Assembly: GCA_032158295.1 (NCBI GenBank)
Contig: CM063255.1
Location: 4,307,501-4,371,500, forward strand
DNA: 64,000 nt
Source of the DNA: Pycnopodia helianthoides
Lineage: Eukaryota; Echinodermata; Asteroidea; Forcipulatida; Asteriidae
Reading direction: 5' to 3'
The notes under the pieces were generated by a model. That model did not search any database. It had not been told where the DNA came from and saw only the letters and a list, made by a program, of their open reading frames with translations. Made by a program: the position numbers and the translations under genes. How positions within the stretch are numbered: position 1 is the stretch's first letter; every line of letters begins with the position of its first letter. Below are positions 11,336 through 21,139 of this stretch, in pieces.

Positions 11336-12139
11336 TGAGTGTTGAACCTCCAAGGTGGTGGCTGTTCTTCCCTATCCCTTAACTGTTGACTCCATAGCCG
11401 ACGTGTGCTGCAGAACATAAATTTGCGTGCCTGATACCCAAGTGGTAGTGTAAACATTAATACCACGTTGACTTTTTTGTCGACACTCCAATGGCAAAGG
11501 TATAAAGGTTATGTTTTATCAGACTGGCGTATAGGTTTGTCAACATGGGTGTGAGTTACACCAGCCATTATCGAACTTCCTCATTCCATGCAACGTTGTT
11601 ATTGCCTGATACTATAGACAGAAATAACATTTGTTTTATCATTAGACGAGCTCGTCGTGATTGTTGTCGAGAGATCTGCCTAGAGTTAGGCAGGGCCGCG
11701 GGGTGTTTGTCATCAGCATCACTGCTACGGTACCAATTTGCTGGTTCTTGCTTGTTATTTTCTCCGGTAAGCACATCATCTACTTCTCTAGTCTGAACCT
11801 TTACCAAAGCTTTTCACATTTCATATAGACCATGTAACCTTTGTTTTAAAAAAAATGACATTGTATTATTCCAGGGCCATTCTGGCAGGCAAGATACTGT
11901 GCTGGTCACATAAATTCAAGTGTTAAAAAAGTAAAACAGCTGAGCAGGTTTTGTGACGTGCCCCCCCCCCTTGCTTCATATAAAAAATTGATACAAATCA
12001 TACAGTCCGATCTTCAAGAATATCAGACATAACGCGTCTGCAGGAAGACCATGCAGGCTATGTGGCTATTTGTAAACATGTGATGTCACAGGTCACATGG
12101 TCTTAGTAAAGAATATGCCAGAAATAAATGAATAAAAAT

Positions 12140-12350
12140 AGAAAATAAAAACACAACTACTTAAAATTCGAATTACTCCCAAATTAATTACTATAAAAAA
12201 CTTACTTGATAAAGGGCACTGGAGAGCTGTTGTTATTTTAAAAACATTGTTAGAAACAAACCTCTTTGAAGTAATGTAGAGAAAGGGTATTTTTTTCACC
12301 CACAAAATTTGAATCTGAAAATGGCTCCACAAAATTGTATGCAACAAGGG

Positions 12351-12383
<33 letters not shown>

Positions 12384-12520
12384 CTTTAACTATTTTCTTG
12401 CAACTTTGATGACCAATTGAGTTTAAATTGTCACAGGTTTGTTATTGGATGCATATATTGGGATACACCAAGTGAGGGTATACTGGTCATTGACAATTAC
12501 CAAAAGTATCCGTGCTTTTA
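12140..12520 (+). mobile_element. Family C element, degenerate
   Basis: Shares GGGCACTGGAGAGCTGTTG, GATGACCAATTGAGTTTAAA, CACAGGTTTGTTATT and CATTGACAATTACCAAAAG with the copy at 24451. A pure T run (12353-12383) sits in the middle. Confidence 0.65.
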
Positions 12521-12539
12521 TACACGCTCTGTTTATCTT

Positions 12540-12665
12540 GTACATAAGTACTGCCCCCCCCCCCCCCCTCAAAATCCCGGGAATTCCTGAGACTCCTAGA
12601 ACACAATGAAGACACAATAGGAATGGGGTACATCATGCAACATATCGAACGCCAAATGCTGTAGT
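12540..12665. repeat. Dispersed repeat, first copy, with 15-C tract
   Basis: C homopolymer at 12554-12568, then AATTCCTGAGACTCC and ACAATGAAGACACAA. The same order (C tract, AATTCCTGAGATTCC, ACAATGAAGACACAA, CATATCGA) recurs at 31715-31865. Confidence 0.65.
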
Positions 12666-12867
12666 ACGGATAACGATCTTTAACAATAACCAACGTTGTA
12701 TGTGTACTTTAAAAAAAAAGCATTTAAACAATAATTTTTTTTTTAAAGCTTGTTGACCTGCTAAGAACGAAATCGGTCACACTGTAAGCTATTAATGTTT
12801 TTTGTATAATAATCTCAAATTGAGGGACATGCATTACAAAACGAGATCACTTGAAGGGGGTCTTGTC

Positions 12868-13141
12868 GTACTTCCCTTCGGTTCTGGCTCAACCGAGTGA
12901 GCGGGATCGAGCTCCGCAGGCCCCCATGAGCCTGCGCCTCCGATTGCCCTCGTACTCCGTACTTCCATTCGGTTCCGGTTCAACGGCCTAATCATCGGGA
13001 TCGGAGCTCCGCATGCCCCCATCAGACTGTGCCTCCGATTGCCCTCGTACTCCGTACTTCCATTTGGTTCTGGCTCAACGGCCAAGTCATCGGGATCGGA
13101 GCTCCGCAAACCCCCATGAGCCTGCGCCTCCGATTGCCCCG
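12868..13141. repeat. GC-rich minisatellite, three units of ~91 bp
   Basis: Units begin GTACTTCC at 12868, 12959, 13054 and, partially, 13141. Each contains GGTTCNGGNTCAACGG, ATCGGGATCGGAGCTCCGCA and GCCTCCGATTGCCC. Open frames span the array on both strands but show no domain, so coding is unproven. Confidence 0.8.
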
Positions 13142-13251
13142 TACTTCCCTCTTGTCGTCACGATCAAAAGCAGGCCTGTGGCTTACATGGAACTATGAAC
13201 TCATTTACTGCACACTGAGTGAAAGACTTCGGCCCAATTTCATAGAACTGC

Positions 13252-13592
13252 TTAAAGGTATTGTACACTTTTGGTAACAGCTCAAAATCAGTGTCCACAT
13301 TTTGTGTGATTAAACATATGCATGAACAAACAAACCTGTGAAAGTTTGAGCTCAATTGGTCATCGAGGTCACGAGAAAATAGTGAAAAAAGATCTTATGT
13401 GTTTTCTGTTTTTTCAAATTATCGCGCGCGATAATTACTATGTTTTACTCGTTTCTCAGAAACGATAGCATTTTAGGTAGAAATATTTTGAGGAACCCTT
13501 TCTACCATTACTTACTTTAAATCATGTAAGTTATGTGTGAATCTGTGAACATTGTGTTTTTCGATCTTACCAATAGTGTACAGGGCCTTTAA
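13252..13592 (-). mobile_element. Family B TTAA element nested in family E
   Basis: About 341 bp, ends TTAAAGGTATTGTACACTTT and, on the other side, complement of TTAAAGGCCCTGTACACTAT. Contains the CGCGCGATAATT palindrome and the shared core. Its right TTAA (13589-13592) is also the left TTAA of the next element. Confidence 0.9.
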
Positions 13593-13982
13593 AGGAACAT
13601 TACAGAATTGGTTTTTGCTAACAAAACAGTTGCTGGCAGTGTAAGCACTTCATGTAATCCACCATATACATAAACTGACAAACCTGAAGAAGTTTGAGAT
13701 CGATCGGCCATCTGGGTCACGAGAAAATAGTGAAAAACCGATTACACATTTGCATGAAATCATATAGATTCAACAATGAATAAAACCCCCACTGGGCGAT
13801 AAACTCCAATCGGAAAATTAGTTTATTCATTTCTCATCAAATATGGCATTTCAGACAGAAATATTTCAACGGATGTTTTCTACTATCATCATCATTAGAC
13901 TGTGTAAATTTAATGTAAATCTGTGATCAAAAAGTATATTTTACAAGTTTTTTTTCTTACCAATTCTGTAATGTTCCTTTAA
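13589..13982 (+). mobile_element. Family A TTAA element, abutting family B
   Basis: About 394 bp, complete ends and core. It shares its first TTAA with the preceding family B element, so the two inserted at the same target one after the other. Confidence 0.9.
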
Positions 13983-14149
13983 GCACAAAAAGTAGCTAAG
14001 CACAACAAAATTATGCTTACCAGAATAAGGTTACCAGCCAAACTACCATCTCACATGTACTATCTGTGGCTGGTGTCCTGCTTATGATTGCTAACTGTTT
14101 TAGCAGTATTTTCTGCTTAAGCAGCTCTATGAAATTGGGCCCTGGGTGG

Positions 14150-14530
14150 TTAGAGCTTCCCCGGGGGAGATTCCCGATCGGGCATACTCATTTCGGCCGT
14201 CAATTACTAATGTTCAGTCATTTCTATAATTATTTCCAGTAAATTCGTCTTTAGGGCCTACTTTTACGGTGGCGTAACTGGATGTTTTTAATGAAGGGGC
14301 GGGTGCACAGAAATGTTTTGGGGACTTTTGGTGTGTTGAGTTCATTTGTGCATTTTGCGATCAATATTTTTATTTTTTATTTAATTATGTATTTATTTTT
14401 TATTTCACTTGCCATGTGAAACACGGGTCGGATGCCTTCAACACGGGTACAAAGGAGTAACGAGAAATTAATCAATTGTCCCCGATCTAATTTTCAGAGT
14501 TCATTTTGAGGAGAAGCTAACATTACATTG
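14150..14530. other. Gene-free stretch
   Basis: No coding or repeat feature recognised apart from short AT-rich runs at 14365-14405. Confidence 0.5.
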
Positions 14531-14531
14531 C

Positions 14532-14829
14532 CTAGCCTTGATTGCAAGGCTGTGTAATAGTTTGTTTACTATAAAGCTAAAAATGTGCATAACCACAGCC
14601 GCACGGGCTAGGATTGTGGGCGATAGCGGTGTGTGGAATAGCGGTGTGTGTGGGGCTGTGTACTGTACAGGCGCTGTGTGTGTGTGCATGGTGAGAGTGC
14701 GGTGTGCTATTTTTTTAGAGTCAGTCGGGGGACTGGGGTTGTATCGCATTCGGGCGGCTGAGGTTTTAGTATCCTTGCTCTATGATTTTAGCTAGAGTAC
14801 TTGTCTACACAGCCTTGATATCAAGGCTA
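14532..14829. mobile_element. Fold-back element, CTAGCCTTGAT ends
   Basis: Ends CTAGCCTTGATTGCAAGGCT and, inverted, AGCCTTGATATCAAGGCTAG (about 25 bp). Each end is itself a small palindrome. The interior of ~250 bp is GT-rich. No coding. Confidence 0.7.
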
Positions 14830-14834
14830 GTCAC

Positions 14835-15455
14835 TGCCCTATCGATCAATCCCCGTTTGATCCAATACAGTCCCAGTACATGACACATTCCCTGACACCC
14901 CCCCCCCCGCGCGCCCCAAAACCAACAACCCCCGTCGGTTTTGGTACCCATTGGTATGTATATCCGTGGTTAGCCTCCTAATTGTTCCTCGAGTTTCATT
15001 TGTTAGACGAACCTCCCTGCATGGTTAAACATGCATTTTGCAAGGTTATACCATAAAGATGGCATTTTACACATGATTGGTCATCAAAGACACCTTTTAT
15101 TAAATATTGGCAGTGCATGGAGTTCTGGCCGTGACTTTTATACCGTGGGTAAAACACCTGTTGCCATAAACACTACCTGTATATCATAACTTAGTACATC
15201 TGTGGTTACCGGTGGGCAGCGAATCTACATGTCGTCCACATCTTGTTCAGCATACATGAGCCATTACATAGGTGGGCACTAACTACGTCATGATTGCCGG
15301 CCAGACACTTTAACTGTGTTAAGAACTTGTGTTGTTACCAGTTTTACACTGTTTACAAGTACCAATACTTCAGTGTAAAACTGTGTTTGTGAGTGAACGG
15401 GAGCCACATTTAGCAAGGGGGGCGGGCGGCTGCTCAGTTGGTTTTGCCAACTTAT
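14835..15455. other. Gene-free stretch upstream of the type II membrane protein gene
   Basis: No feature recognised. It should hold the promoter or 5' untranslated exons of the downstream gene, but no clear TATA or start site is visible. Confidence 0.4.
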
Positions 15456-15460
15456 ACATA

Positions 15461-15590
15461 GGCCGTACCCGAATTGATGGCTTACAGCCACGGCTACGGC
15501 TGTTGCTAAGGACGTGCTACACTTCAACACTTGATGACGCAGAAATCTAGCCGTAGCCGTAGCTGTAGCCGCCAATTCGTATACACAGCC
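15461..15590. mobile_element. Fold-back element, second copy of the 11211 family
   Basis: GGCCGTACCCGAATTGATGG at left and an inverted GCCGCCAATTCGTATACA at right, with CCACGGCTACGGCTG and TAGCCGTAGCCGTAG inside. More diverged than the first copy. Confidence 0.7.
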
Positions 15591-15784
15591 TCAGCTTTCA
15601 AAACACACTTCGCTCACCATGTAGTCCTATTTATGTACAACCAACAGTAAATCTAGTGCAATGGAGGTCGTTTGGATTGCTTATTGTTGTAGAGTTATTT
15701 ACCACAATGCAAAATCTTTCGTTTTCAGCATAAACGGATGCATCGAACACCGATCTGCCTTCCTGGTTCACTGTTCGGCAGTTG

Positions 15785-15862
15785 ATGTATTCTTGGAAAT
15801 ACGATCCACTTGACCTCCTCCATACCATGGGAACCAACGAAGAAGTTACAGAGCAATACAAG
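15785..15862 (+). CDS. Exon 1 of the LDLa/Tg1 gene: N-terminal tail
   Basis: Two in-frame starts exist. ATG at 15827 has a good context (ACCATGG) and begins MGTNEEVTEQYK. ATG at 15785 adds 14 residues including DPLDLL. An in-frame TAA lies farther upstream at about 15731. The exon ends CAATACAAG before gtattc. A pyrimidine-rich AG at 15717-15727 could be the acceptor of this exon, making its first bases 5' untranslated; a short out-of-frame upstream ORF starts at 15738. Confidence 0.7.
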
Positions 15863-18800
15863 GTATTCAATGTGTAGTTAGTTATACGAAAGTTTTGTAT
15901 TACTATTTATTATTATTAGGCAGTTTATTATTATGCAACCATTTCGTAATTTTGCAGAAGAGTTGGCACCACTAATGAACCGTGTGTTTCCGTTCCCATC
16001 CTAACCATTACTCGTGGACGTTACTCGTAAAAACTGTATCACACTGCAACCATCGAGGTCTGATTCCATGCACACATAATGGTAGGCCTACTGATAGCTT
16101 TATTTCTTTACTATGAAAAAAGGACCAGACTATCTTCCATTTAGCCTCGGTTTGGTTACATTGGTTGGAATGGAGGAAAAACGAGATGGATGCACCGTGA
16201 CAAAAGTCTAAAGTGTGCCAACCCAGTTATTAAGTTATGTACACTCAAGGCCACCCGTACAAAATGGTATCCAATGTTTGGGAAGGTACATTAGGGAGGA
16301 TGCTTGGTTCGTGTTCGGCTGTTCGCCGCTAGAGGGATGCTACGTCACAAACGGTTGATAGAGAACAAGATTAATGCACGTGCTATAATTTTGGTAACAA
16401 CAGGTGGAACTGCCCTCGCGGCATGGCCAGGTCATCTTTAAACCAACGGTTCGGTTTGAAGAGGAATATCTATCCGTAGACTCGGAGGGGCGGCAGGAAT
16501 CAGAGCAGAGTGTGGACTTGAGACACACGACTCACTCTCTGAAGCGCCAACTACGGCTGCAACGATGTAAATGTGTACTAATCTGCCTCGTGGTAGCGCT
16601 CTTGCTCTCGTCCGCTGCTGCAGTTGTGGTTGTTTTGGGTAAGTATTATATACCTTGCTTTTGCAACGTCACAGCCCAAGTTTTTGCCAGCCAATGCTGG
16701 AATGCCTTGGGAAGCCATAAATGCAAGGCAAAAACGGATAGCCACAGTATGTAGCAATGTTACTCAATTATTCAAAAACAGTGTTGAATTTGTTGGAAAC
16801 AAAGCAACAATCATAAGATGTATATTTTTGTTATTGAAAGTTTGCAGAAATGTTGAAGTTGGTCACAAAATCTTTACCCGCGATTGAATGTTTTGCTAAC
16901 ATTCGGCCATCCATGCCAGCCAGCCAGCGCGGTTTGTCGATCAATAAAAGAAAGGTCTATACAGAGTGTCACGCCCGCGCACAGTGGGCCAGGCCGAGAC
17001 CAAAGTGCGCCAAAAAGGGTAAAACGTGACCCTGCTTGTTTCAATTTTTTCAACACTTTTGAGGTTGCTTATACCCCCATCGGACCATTTTATAGGAAAA
17101 TTTAGCAAAACAAAATATATATCGACTTGTCATGACCTCCTTAAAGGTTTGCAAACCCATGGAAATTGGCCATAACATGTGAATAGTTGCAGAAATCTTC
17201 ATAAAGCAAAATTAGACACTTTGCATTGAGCTACGGAGCTAAAATTTCACTTGGCTCTAGTTTATAGATCATATTTGAAGGAAATTAATTCAGTTCTTAT
17301 TTTTGTTGAAGTTTTCTATGAATAATTACTGATAATTGTGTCAAAATTGACATGAAATTTACGTTTCCTGTGTTCAGCAATACGGAAACTAAGGATTGCC
17401 GTCGATTGCTGCCTAAAGACTACTCATTTCTAATAGAGCAACTTTTTCGCATCATTTAGCTGCGACAACCTGCGATACACGATTTTAGAGCTGTTTTTCT
17501 GAAGCGATCACTGTACGTTTTCGCCCCTTTTCTGACCTCCGTGGCGCGCTCCACTGAGAAATATAGTCGTTTTTCTCAGTGAAGCGGCCGCACGTAATAT
17601 TGAGTTCAGAAAATTTTGAAAATTTCCTATGTTCATGTGCTTTAAAGGAACATTACAGAATTGGTAAGAAAAAAATCTTGTAAAATATACTTTTGATCAC
17701 AGATTTACACAAAACTTACACGGTCTAATGATGATGATAGTAGAAAACATCCCTTGAAATATTTCTGTCTGAAAAGTCATATTTGATGAGAAATGAATAA
17801 ACTAATTTTCCGATTGGAGTTTATCGCTCAGTGAGCGTTTTATTCATTTGATGAATCTATATGATTTCATGCAAATGTGTAACCGGCTTTTCACTATTTT
17901 CTCGTGACCCAGATGGCCGATCGATCTCAAACTTCTACAGGTTTGTCAGTTTATGTATATGGTGGATTACATAAAGTGCTTACACTGCCAGCAACTGTTT
18001 TATTAGCAAAAACCAATTCTGTAACGTTCCTTTAAATCAAAAGCATTATGTCTCCCTTCTTTTCGTCCTTATTTTGTTGATCACCTGTAAATTATTTTTA
18101 TTCTCCTAGTCTTAAGAAAAACAGTGACATCTTTACCAGGGAACAACTCTACCGTAACCATGGCAACAGAATATGAAGGTCTGGAGTTAAATCTTGTTTT
18201 GTTTTTCTTCTTCTTTCTTTTTTTCTTCTTTTTTTTTCTTTTTTATAGGATCATAGCGGCTGCAAATGCGTTCATTTATTCATTTATTTATTTATTTATT
18301 TATTTGAACGAGAATGCTCACATGCTCTTGAATACTAACTTTTAGGCCTACTGATCGTTGTCAGTGCTTGGCAAGTTGGAACACCCAAGAGTAGCCATCC
18401 CTTTATGAAATATTCCTGATGGTTTGTTGTGTTACATAGGTTTTTTTGCGGTCAATCTCAGACAAGATAAATTCAGTTCCAATATAAACATGCATTCAAG
18501 TTCACGCCTGCTTACCTGATTCATTCGAACTAGGAATTTTTGTTAAGCCTACTATTGCATTCAGTCTCGTTTTGTGCACAGAATTATTTCGATATTCTCA
18601 TTCGGGTTCGTTTCTGTCTTTCTATTTCATTTATGGACATTCAAGACTACATGTTCACCATTCTTCAGTTGAATTCCCACCACCCCTGTTTACAGGTGAT
18701 AGGTTGAATGGTTGACCCTTGAATGATGTTGCAATGGAGCATTCATTTTCAACAGAAATTGATAAAAATCTAAAGGGTGTCACTTGTTTTTGCTAAAATG

Positions 18801-18967
18801 ACTGAACGATTAATTAACTAAAATGTGTTTTCGGTCTGCTGGCTGCATACCGGTAGGCCATCGGAGGGTTACAAACTTATTGATGGTGTTTTCCTAGCCT
18901 TTTAGCAATTTATTTGTGTTCCTTTGTGATTTTCCTGTTTTTAGCTTACTAGATCATTGTCGTATTA

Positions 18968-19003
<36 letters not shown>

Positions 19004-21047
19004 GTGTTGTTGTTTTTATATAAATATTTCATAATGTTAGGCATATGCGTTTGTGTACATTATAATGGAATAGGAGCTACAAATCAATAAACCTGTATTA
19101 TTGTTATTACTATTATTATTTTGCCTGTAGGTCTTGTGAATGGTTTGTGCATATTTCAAACACATTGTGTTGATGTTGGTGTTTTTAACTTTACATTGAA
19201 TGCCGAATAAGGGTTGAGTTATGTTGTTCTGCTATTGTGTGTGGTTGTTTTTCAGAGTGTAAATCGAATCAGTACGCCTGCGCACAGGGGGAATGCATCC
19301 CCGCAAGGTGGCGCTGTGACGGAATTGAAGATTGCCTCAACAAAAATGACGAGCAGCAGTGCGGTGGGTCCATTTTGATATCTGTATTTGTATCTGTGTC
19401 GTAGACAGTACAAACACCCATATGGGTTGTTGCCGTACATGGTCGGGTCGGGTGTGCGGCAGTTAATTTTTAGGGTGGTCCTTTGCGATCAGGTTTTCAA
19501 TGTTGAGAGAGTCTAAAGAGAGTCACTCAGAGTCGTTAAAATAATAGAATTCAGAGGAAGCTTTGGTGTAAGACTTAGGCCTGCGCTAAACGTCGCACGT
19601 TTGTCGTGTCGAACTCAAACAGTTGTAAAATTAGGAATTAAATTCGACAAAAGAGCGACGTTTAGCGCAAACCTTTTATTTAAGTTCGGCACTGCCGTGT
19701 AGCACGGCAAGCCCTGCCGTGCTACACGGTAGCGGCACGACACGGTGACAAACGTCGCGCTCTTGCCGTGTCGAATCGAACTGAAAACATTTGAGTTCGG
19801 CTCGGCAAAAGTGCGACGTTTAGCGCAGGCCTTATTCACTCACATGTAGCACTTGTGCAGTGGCTGTGAAACACAGACCTATAATTGGTGTGACCACTCG
19901 ATCTATGGACATGTGCGCCCAATTAGTCCTGCGCCCTATTTTAATTAAATATGCCATATTTTACACGTGTACAGACCTACCGAGTTTTTGCCAGGTTGAA
20001 AAACTTTACGAAGCCATAAATCCAAACAGGTAGCTACAGCTTGTAACAAAATAGTGTTAAATTTGTTTTAAACAAAGCAACCAATCGTGTGAATTGTTGT
20101 TACTTATTTATTTTCAAGTAATGAACCACAAGGGAAACTGACTGGCTGAATATTAAATAGTATAAGGTTCAACAAAGAAAAAATGACCAGAGCGGGATTT
20201 GAACCCCCGAAAAAAGATATTGACAAAATAGGGAACCGCCAACATAGGGCTAGATAGCTCAGTTGGTAAAGCGCTGGTACGTTAATCCGGAGGTCGTTGG
20301 CTCAAATCCCGCTCTAGTCAATTTTTCTTAGTTCATCCCCATACTATTATTTATTTTCAATTGAAAGTTTAAAGAAATGTTGAATTTTGTCACAACATCT
20401 GTTAACACGATGAAATGTTTTGCTATCATTCGGCCGTCCATGCCATCAACCAGCGCGGTTTGTTTATCAACAATATAAAGGTCTTTATTAGTGGTTTGAA
20501 TGGAGAAAATACAAGATGGCTGATTCCTTGAGTTAATGGGAAATGATCAGCAGACTGCAAGTCGAGACAGGCTGCCTGGTCGTCTTTGAAACCGTCCTCA
20601 CAAAACTTGAGGAGAAATGCACACTTGTTTCACAATGAGCCGAGACAAAAAGTCAAACCGGCTGACCACTTTTGTGTTATAGCGCCCTCAGTTGGTAACA
20701 AATGGTTCAACCCATGGTTCAAACCTTGGGCTTGGAACTTGTGGACCTTTTCTCTGTTTTTGAGAGTGCTTTGTTCAATGTCTTTGTCCTATTCAGATAC
20801 TTTTACACCAACTACACCCCGTTCTTGTCAGACGTGGAAGGAAGAGTTCCAAATTAACTGTCCCCCTGCCGGCTGCCCGTTCTATCCCATCTGTACCCCG
20901 ACAGGTCACTGGTCCCCTGTGCAATGCACGTCGGACAACGTCAGCTGCTGGTGCGTGAGTTGGGCCACGGGGGCGACCATACCGGGCAGTTTTGTCAAGG
21001 ACACTGAGAAGGAGGATCGGCCATTTTGTGAACAGAGACCCGATTGA
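15785..21047 (+). CDS. Type II membrane protein with LDLa and thyroglobulin type-1 domains
   Basis: Five-exon gene: 15785-15862, 16404-16638, 18110-18178, 19256-19363, 20797-21047. It encodes 232 residues from the ATG at 15827, or 246 from the in-frame ATG at 15785. All introns are GT..AG; the first is phase 0 and the other three phase 1, so each ectodomain exon is symmetric. Numbering from 15827: cytoplasmic tail 1-68 with a YLSV sorting-type motif; a basic LKRQLRLQR stretch and two cysteines before one hydrophobic segment (about 69-90), which predicts cytoplasm-in type II topology; a Ser/Thr/Asn stalk (91-113) with an NNST glycosylation site; an LDL-receptor class A repeat (114-149); and a thyroglobulin type-1 domain (about 160-229) with CWCV. 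The longer start adds an acidic dileucine (DPLDLL). Type II topology plus a Tg1 domain recalls CD74 p41, which has no LDLa repeat. Tg1 domains often inhibit cysteine cathepsins; that role here is inference. Confidence 0.88.
16404..16638 (+). CDS. Exon 2: cytoplasmic tail and transmembrane segment
   Basis: Begins after acceptor AACAACAG, in frame with exon 1, and ends before gtaagt. Encodes the acidic/serine-rich tail (EEEYLSVD), the basic stop (LKRQLRLQR), juxtamembrane cysteines that could be palmitoylated, and the single hydrophobic span (VLICLVVALLLSSAAAVVVV). Confidence 0.88.
16645..16955. repeat. Intronic repeat, copy 1 (intron 2), uninterrupted
   Basis: Homologous to intron 4 at about 19985-20500: both read GTTTTTGCCAG, AGCCATAAAT, AACAAAGCAAC, ATTGAAAGTTT, GAAATGTTGAA, TGTTTTGCTA, CATTCGGCC and CAGCGCGGTTTGT in the same order. 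This copy lacks the tRNA-like insertion of the other. Confidence 0.8.
17642..18035 (-). mobile_element. Family A TTAA element in intron 2
   Basis: 394 bp, complete TTAA ends and core. It ends 75 bp before exon 3. Confidence 0.9.
18110..18178 (+). CDS. Exon 3: extracellular stalk
   Basis: 69 bp (23 codons), phase 1 at both ends, acceptor TTCTCCTAG and donor gtctgg. Encodes a Thr/Ser-rich linker with an NNST N-glycosylation site. The donor is weak (gtctgg), so this exon might be skipped; skipping keeps the frame. Confidence 0.7.
18184..18310. repeat. T/C-rich tract and ATTT microsatellite in intron 3
   Basis: Pyrimidine tract 18195-18246 ending ATAG, then (ATTT)n at 18275-18305. The AG is a decoy acceptor: splicing there would run into a stop at once in the gene's frame. 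Confidence 0.7.
18967..19003. repeat. GTT microsatellite in intron 3
   Basis: About twelve GTT units. Confidence 0.9.
19256..19363 (+). CDS. Exon 4: LDL-receptor class A domain
   Basis: 108 bp, phase 1 at both ends, acceptor TTGTTTTTCAG and donor gtgggt. A complete LDLa repeat with all six cysteines and the calcium-binding pattern WRCDGIEDC...NDEQQC (Asn for the usual Ser before Asp-Glu). A single exon with symmetric phase is typical of shuffled LDLa modules. Confidence 0.95.
19575..19834. mobile_element. Palindromic element in intron 4
   Basis: About 260 bp. Outer arms AGGCCTGCGCTAAACGTCGC and, inverted, GCGACGTTTAGCGCAGGCCT. A further GCGACGTTTAGCGCA lies inside, and a central hairpin has CCGTGTAGCACGGCA against TGCCGTGCTACACGG. 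The nested palindromes would fold strongly in single-stranded form. No coding. Confidence 0.85.
19985..20500. repeat. Intronic repeat, copy 2 (intron 4), interrupted
   Basis: Homologous to 16645-16955 of the same gene, but split at about 20117 by the tRNA-like dimer. Gives a filled/empty site pair within one gene. Confidence 0.8.
20118..20346. mobile_element. Inverted tRNA-like dimer with 14-bp target duplication
   Basis: Flanked by perfect direct repeats TTATTTATTTTCAA (20104-20117 and 20347-20360). The left tRNA-like arm is minus and shortened (AGCGGGATTTGAACC). The right arm is plus and full (20248-20319) with A box TAGCTCAGTTGG and T-arm GGCTCAAATCC, acceptor GGCTAGA/TCTAGTC, apparent anticodon GTT. 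A long target duplication suits target-primed (LINE-assisted) insertion. Confidence 0.8.
20797..21047 (+). CDS. Exon 5: thyroglobulin type-1 domain and stop
   Basis: Acceptor TCCTATTCAG, ends in TGA at 21045-21047. Encodes a Tg1 domain with the canonical order: first Cys after TTPRS, FYPIC, GHWSPVQC, CWCV, then ...PFC. Two extra cysteines (NCPPAGC) between the first and second canonical ones probably form an added disulfide in the loop that, in inhibitory Tg1 domains, enters the protease cleft. Confidence 0.93.
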
Positions 21048-21108
21048 GTATGGCATGAACTGTGGTATTTGTTTTAAACTCATCTTGTCCTCTTTTTTAT
21101 AAATATAT

Positions 21109-21137
21109 ATTAAACGAAACGTTTGTCTGTGGTGACG
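21109..21137 (+). terminator. Polyadenylation signal of the LDLa/Tg1 gene
   Basis: ATTAAA at 21109-21114, 62 bp after the stop, followed by a GU-rich stretch GTTTGTCTGTGGTG at 21121-21134. A canonical AATAAA is also present at 21553 and could give a longer 3' end. Confidence 0.45.
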
Positions 21138-21139
21138 GC

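Larger units (their letters stand above)
13231..14142. mobile_element. Family E element split by two nested elements
   Basis: The left end GGCCCAATTTCATAGAACTG is interrupted at TTAA (13252). The element resumes at 13979 as TTAAGCACAAAAAGTAGC and closes at 14142. Joining the flanks restores the usual family E order, so this is the older insertion. Confidence 0.85.

Noticed and set aside
18236..18260. Alternative exon after the TTTTTATAG acceptor in intron 3
   Set aside because: In the gene's phase it meets a stop immediately and has no matching donor.
20248..20319. Functional tRNA-Asn(GTT)
   Set aside because: A and B boxes and acceptor pairing are present, but the anticodon arm lacks T33 and pairs poorly, and the sequence is one arm of a dispersed repeat.
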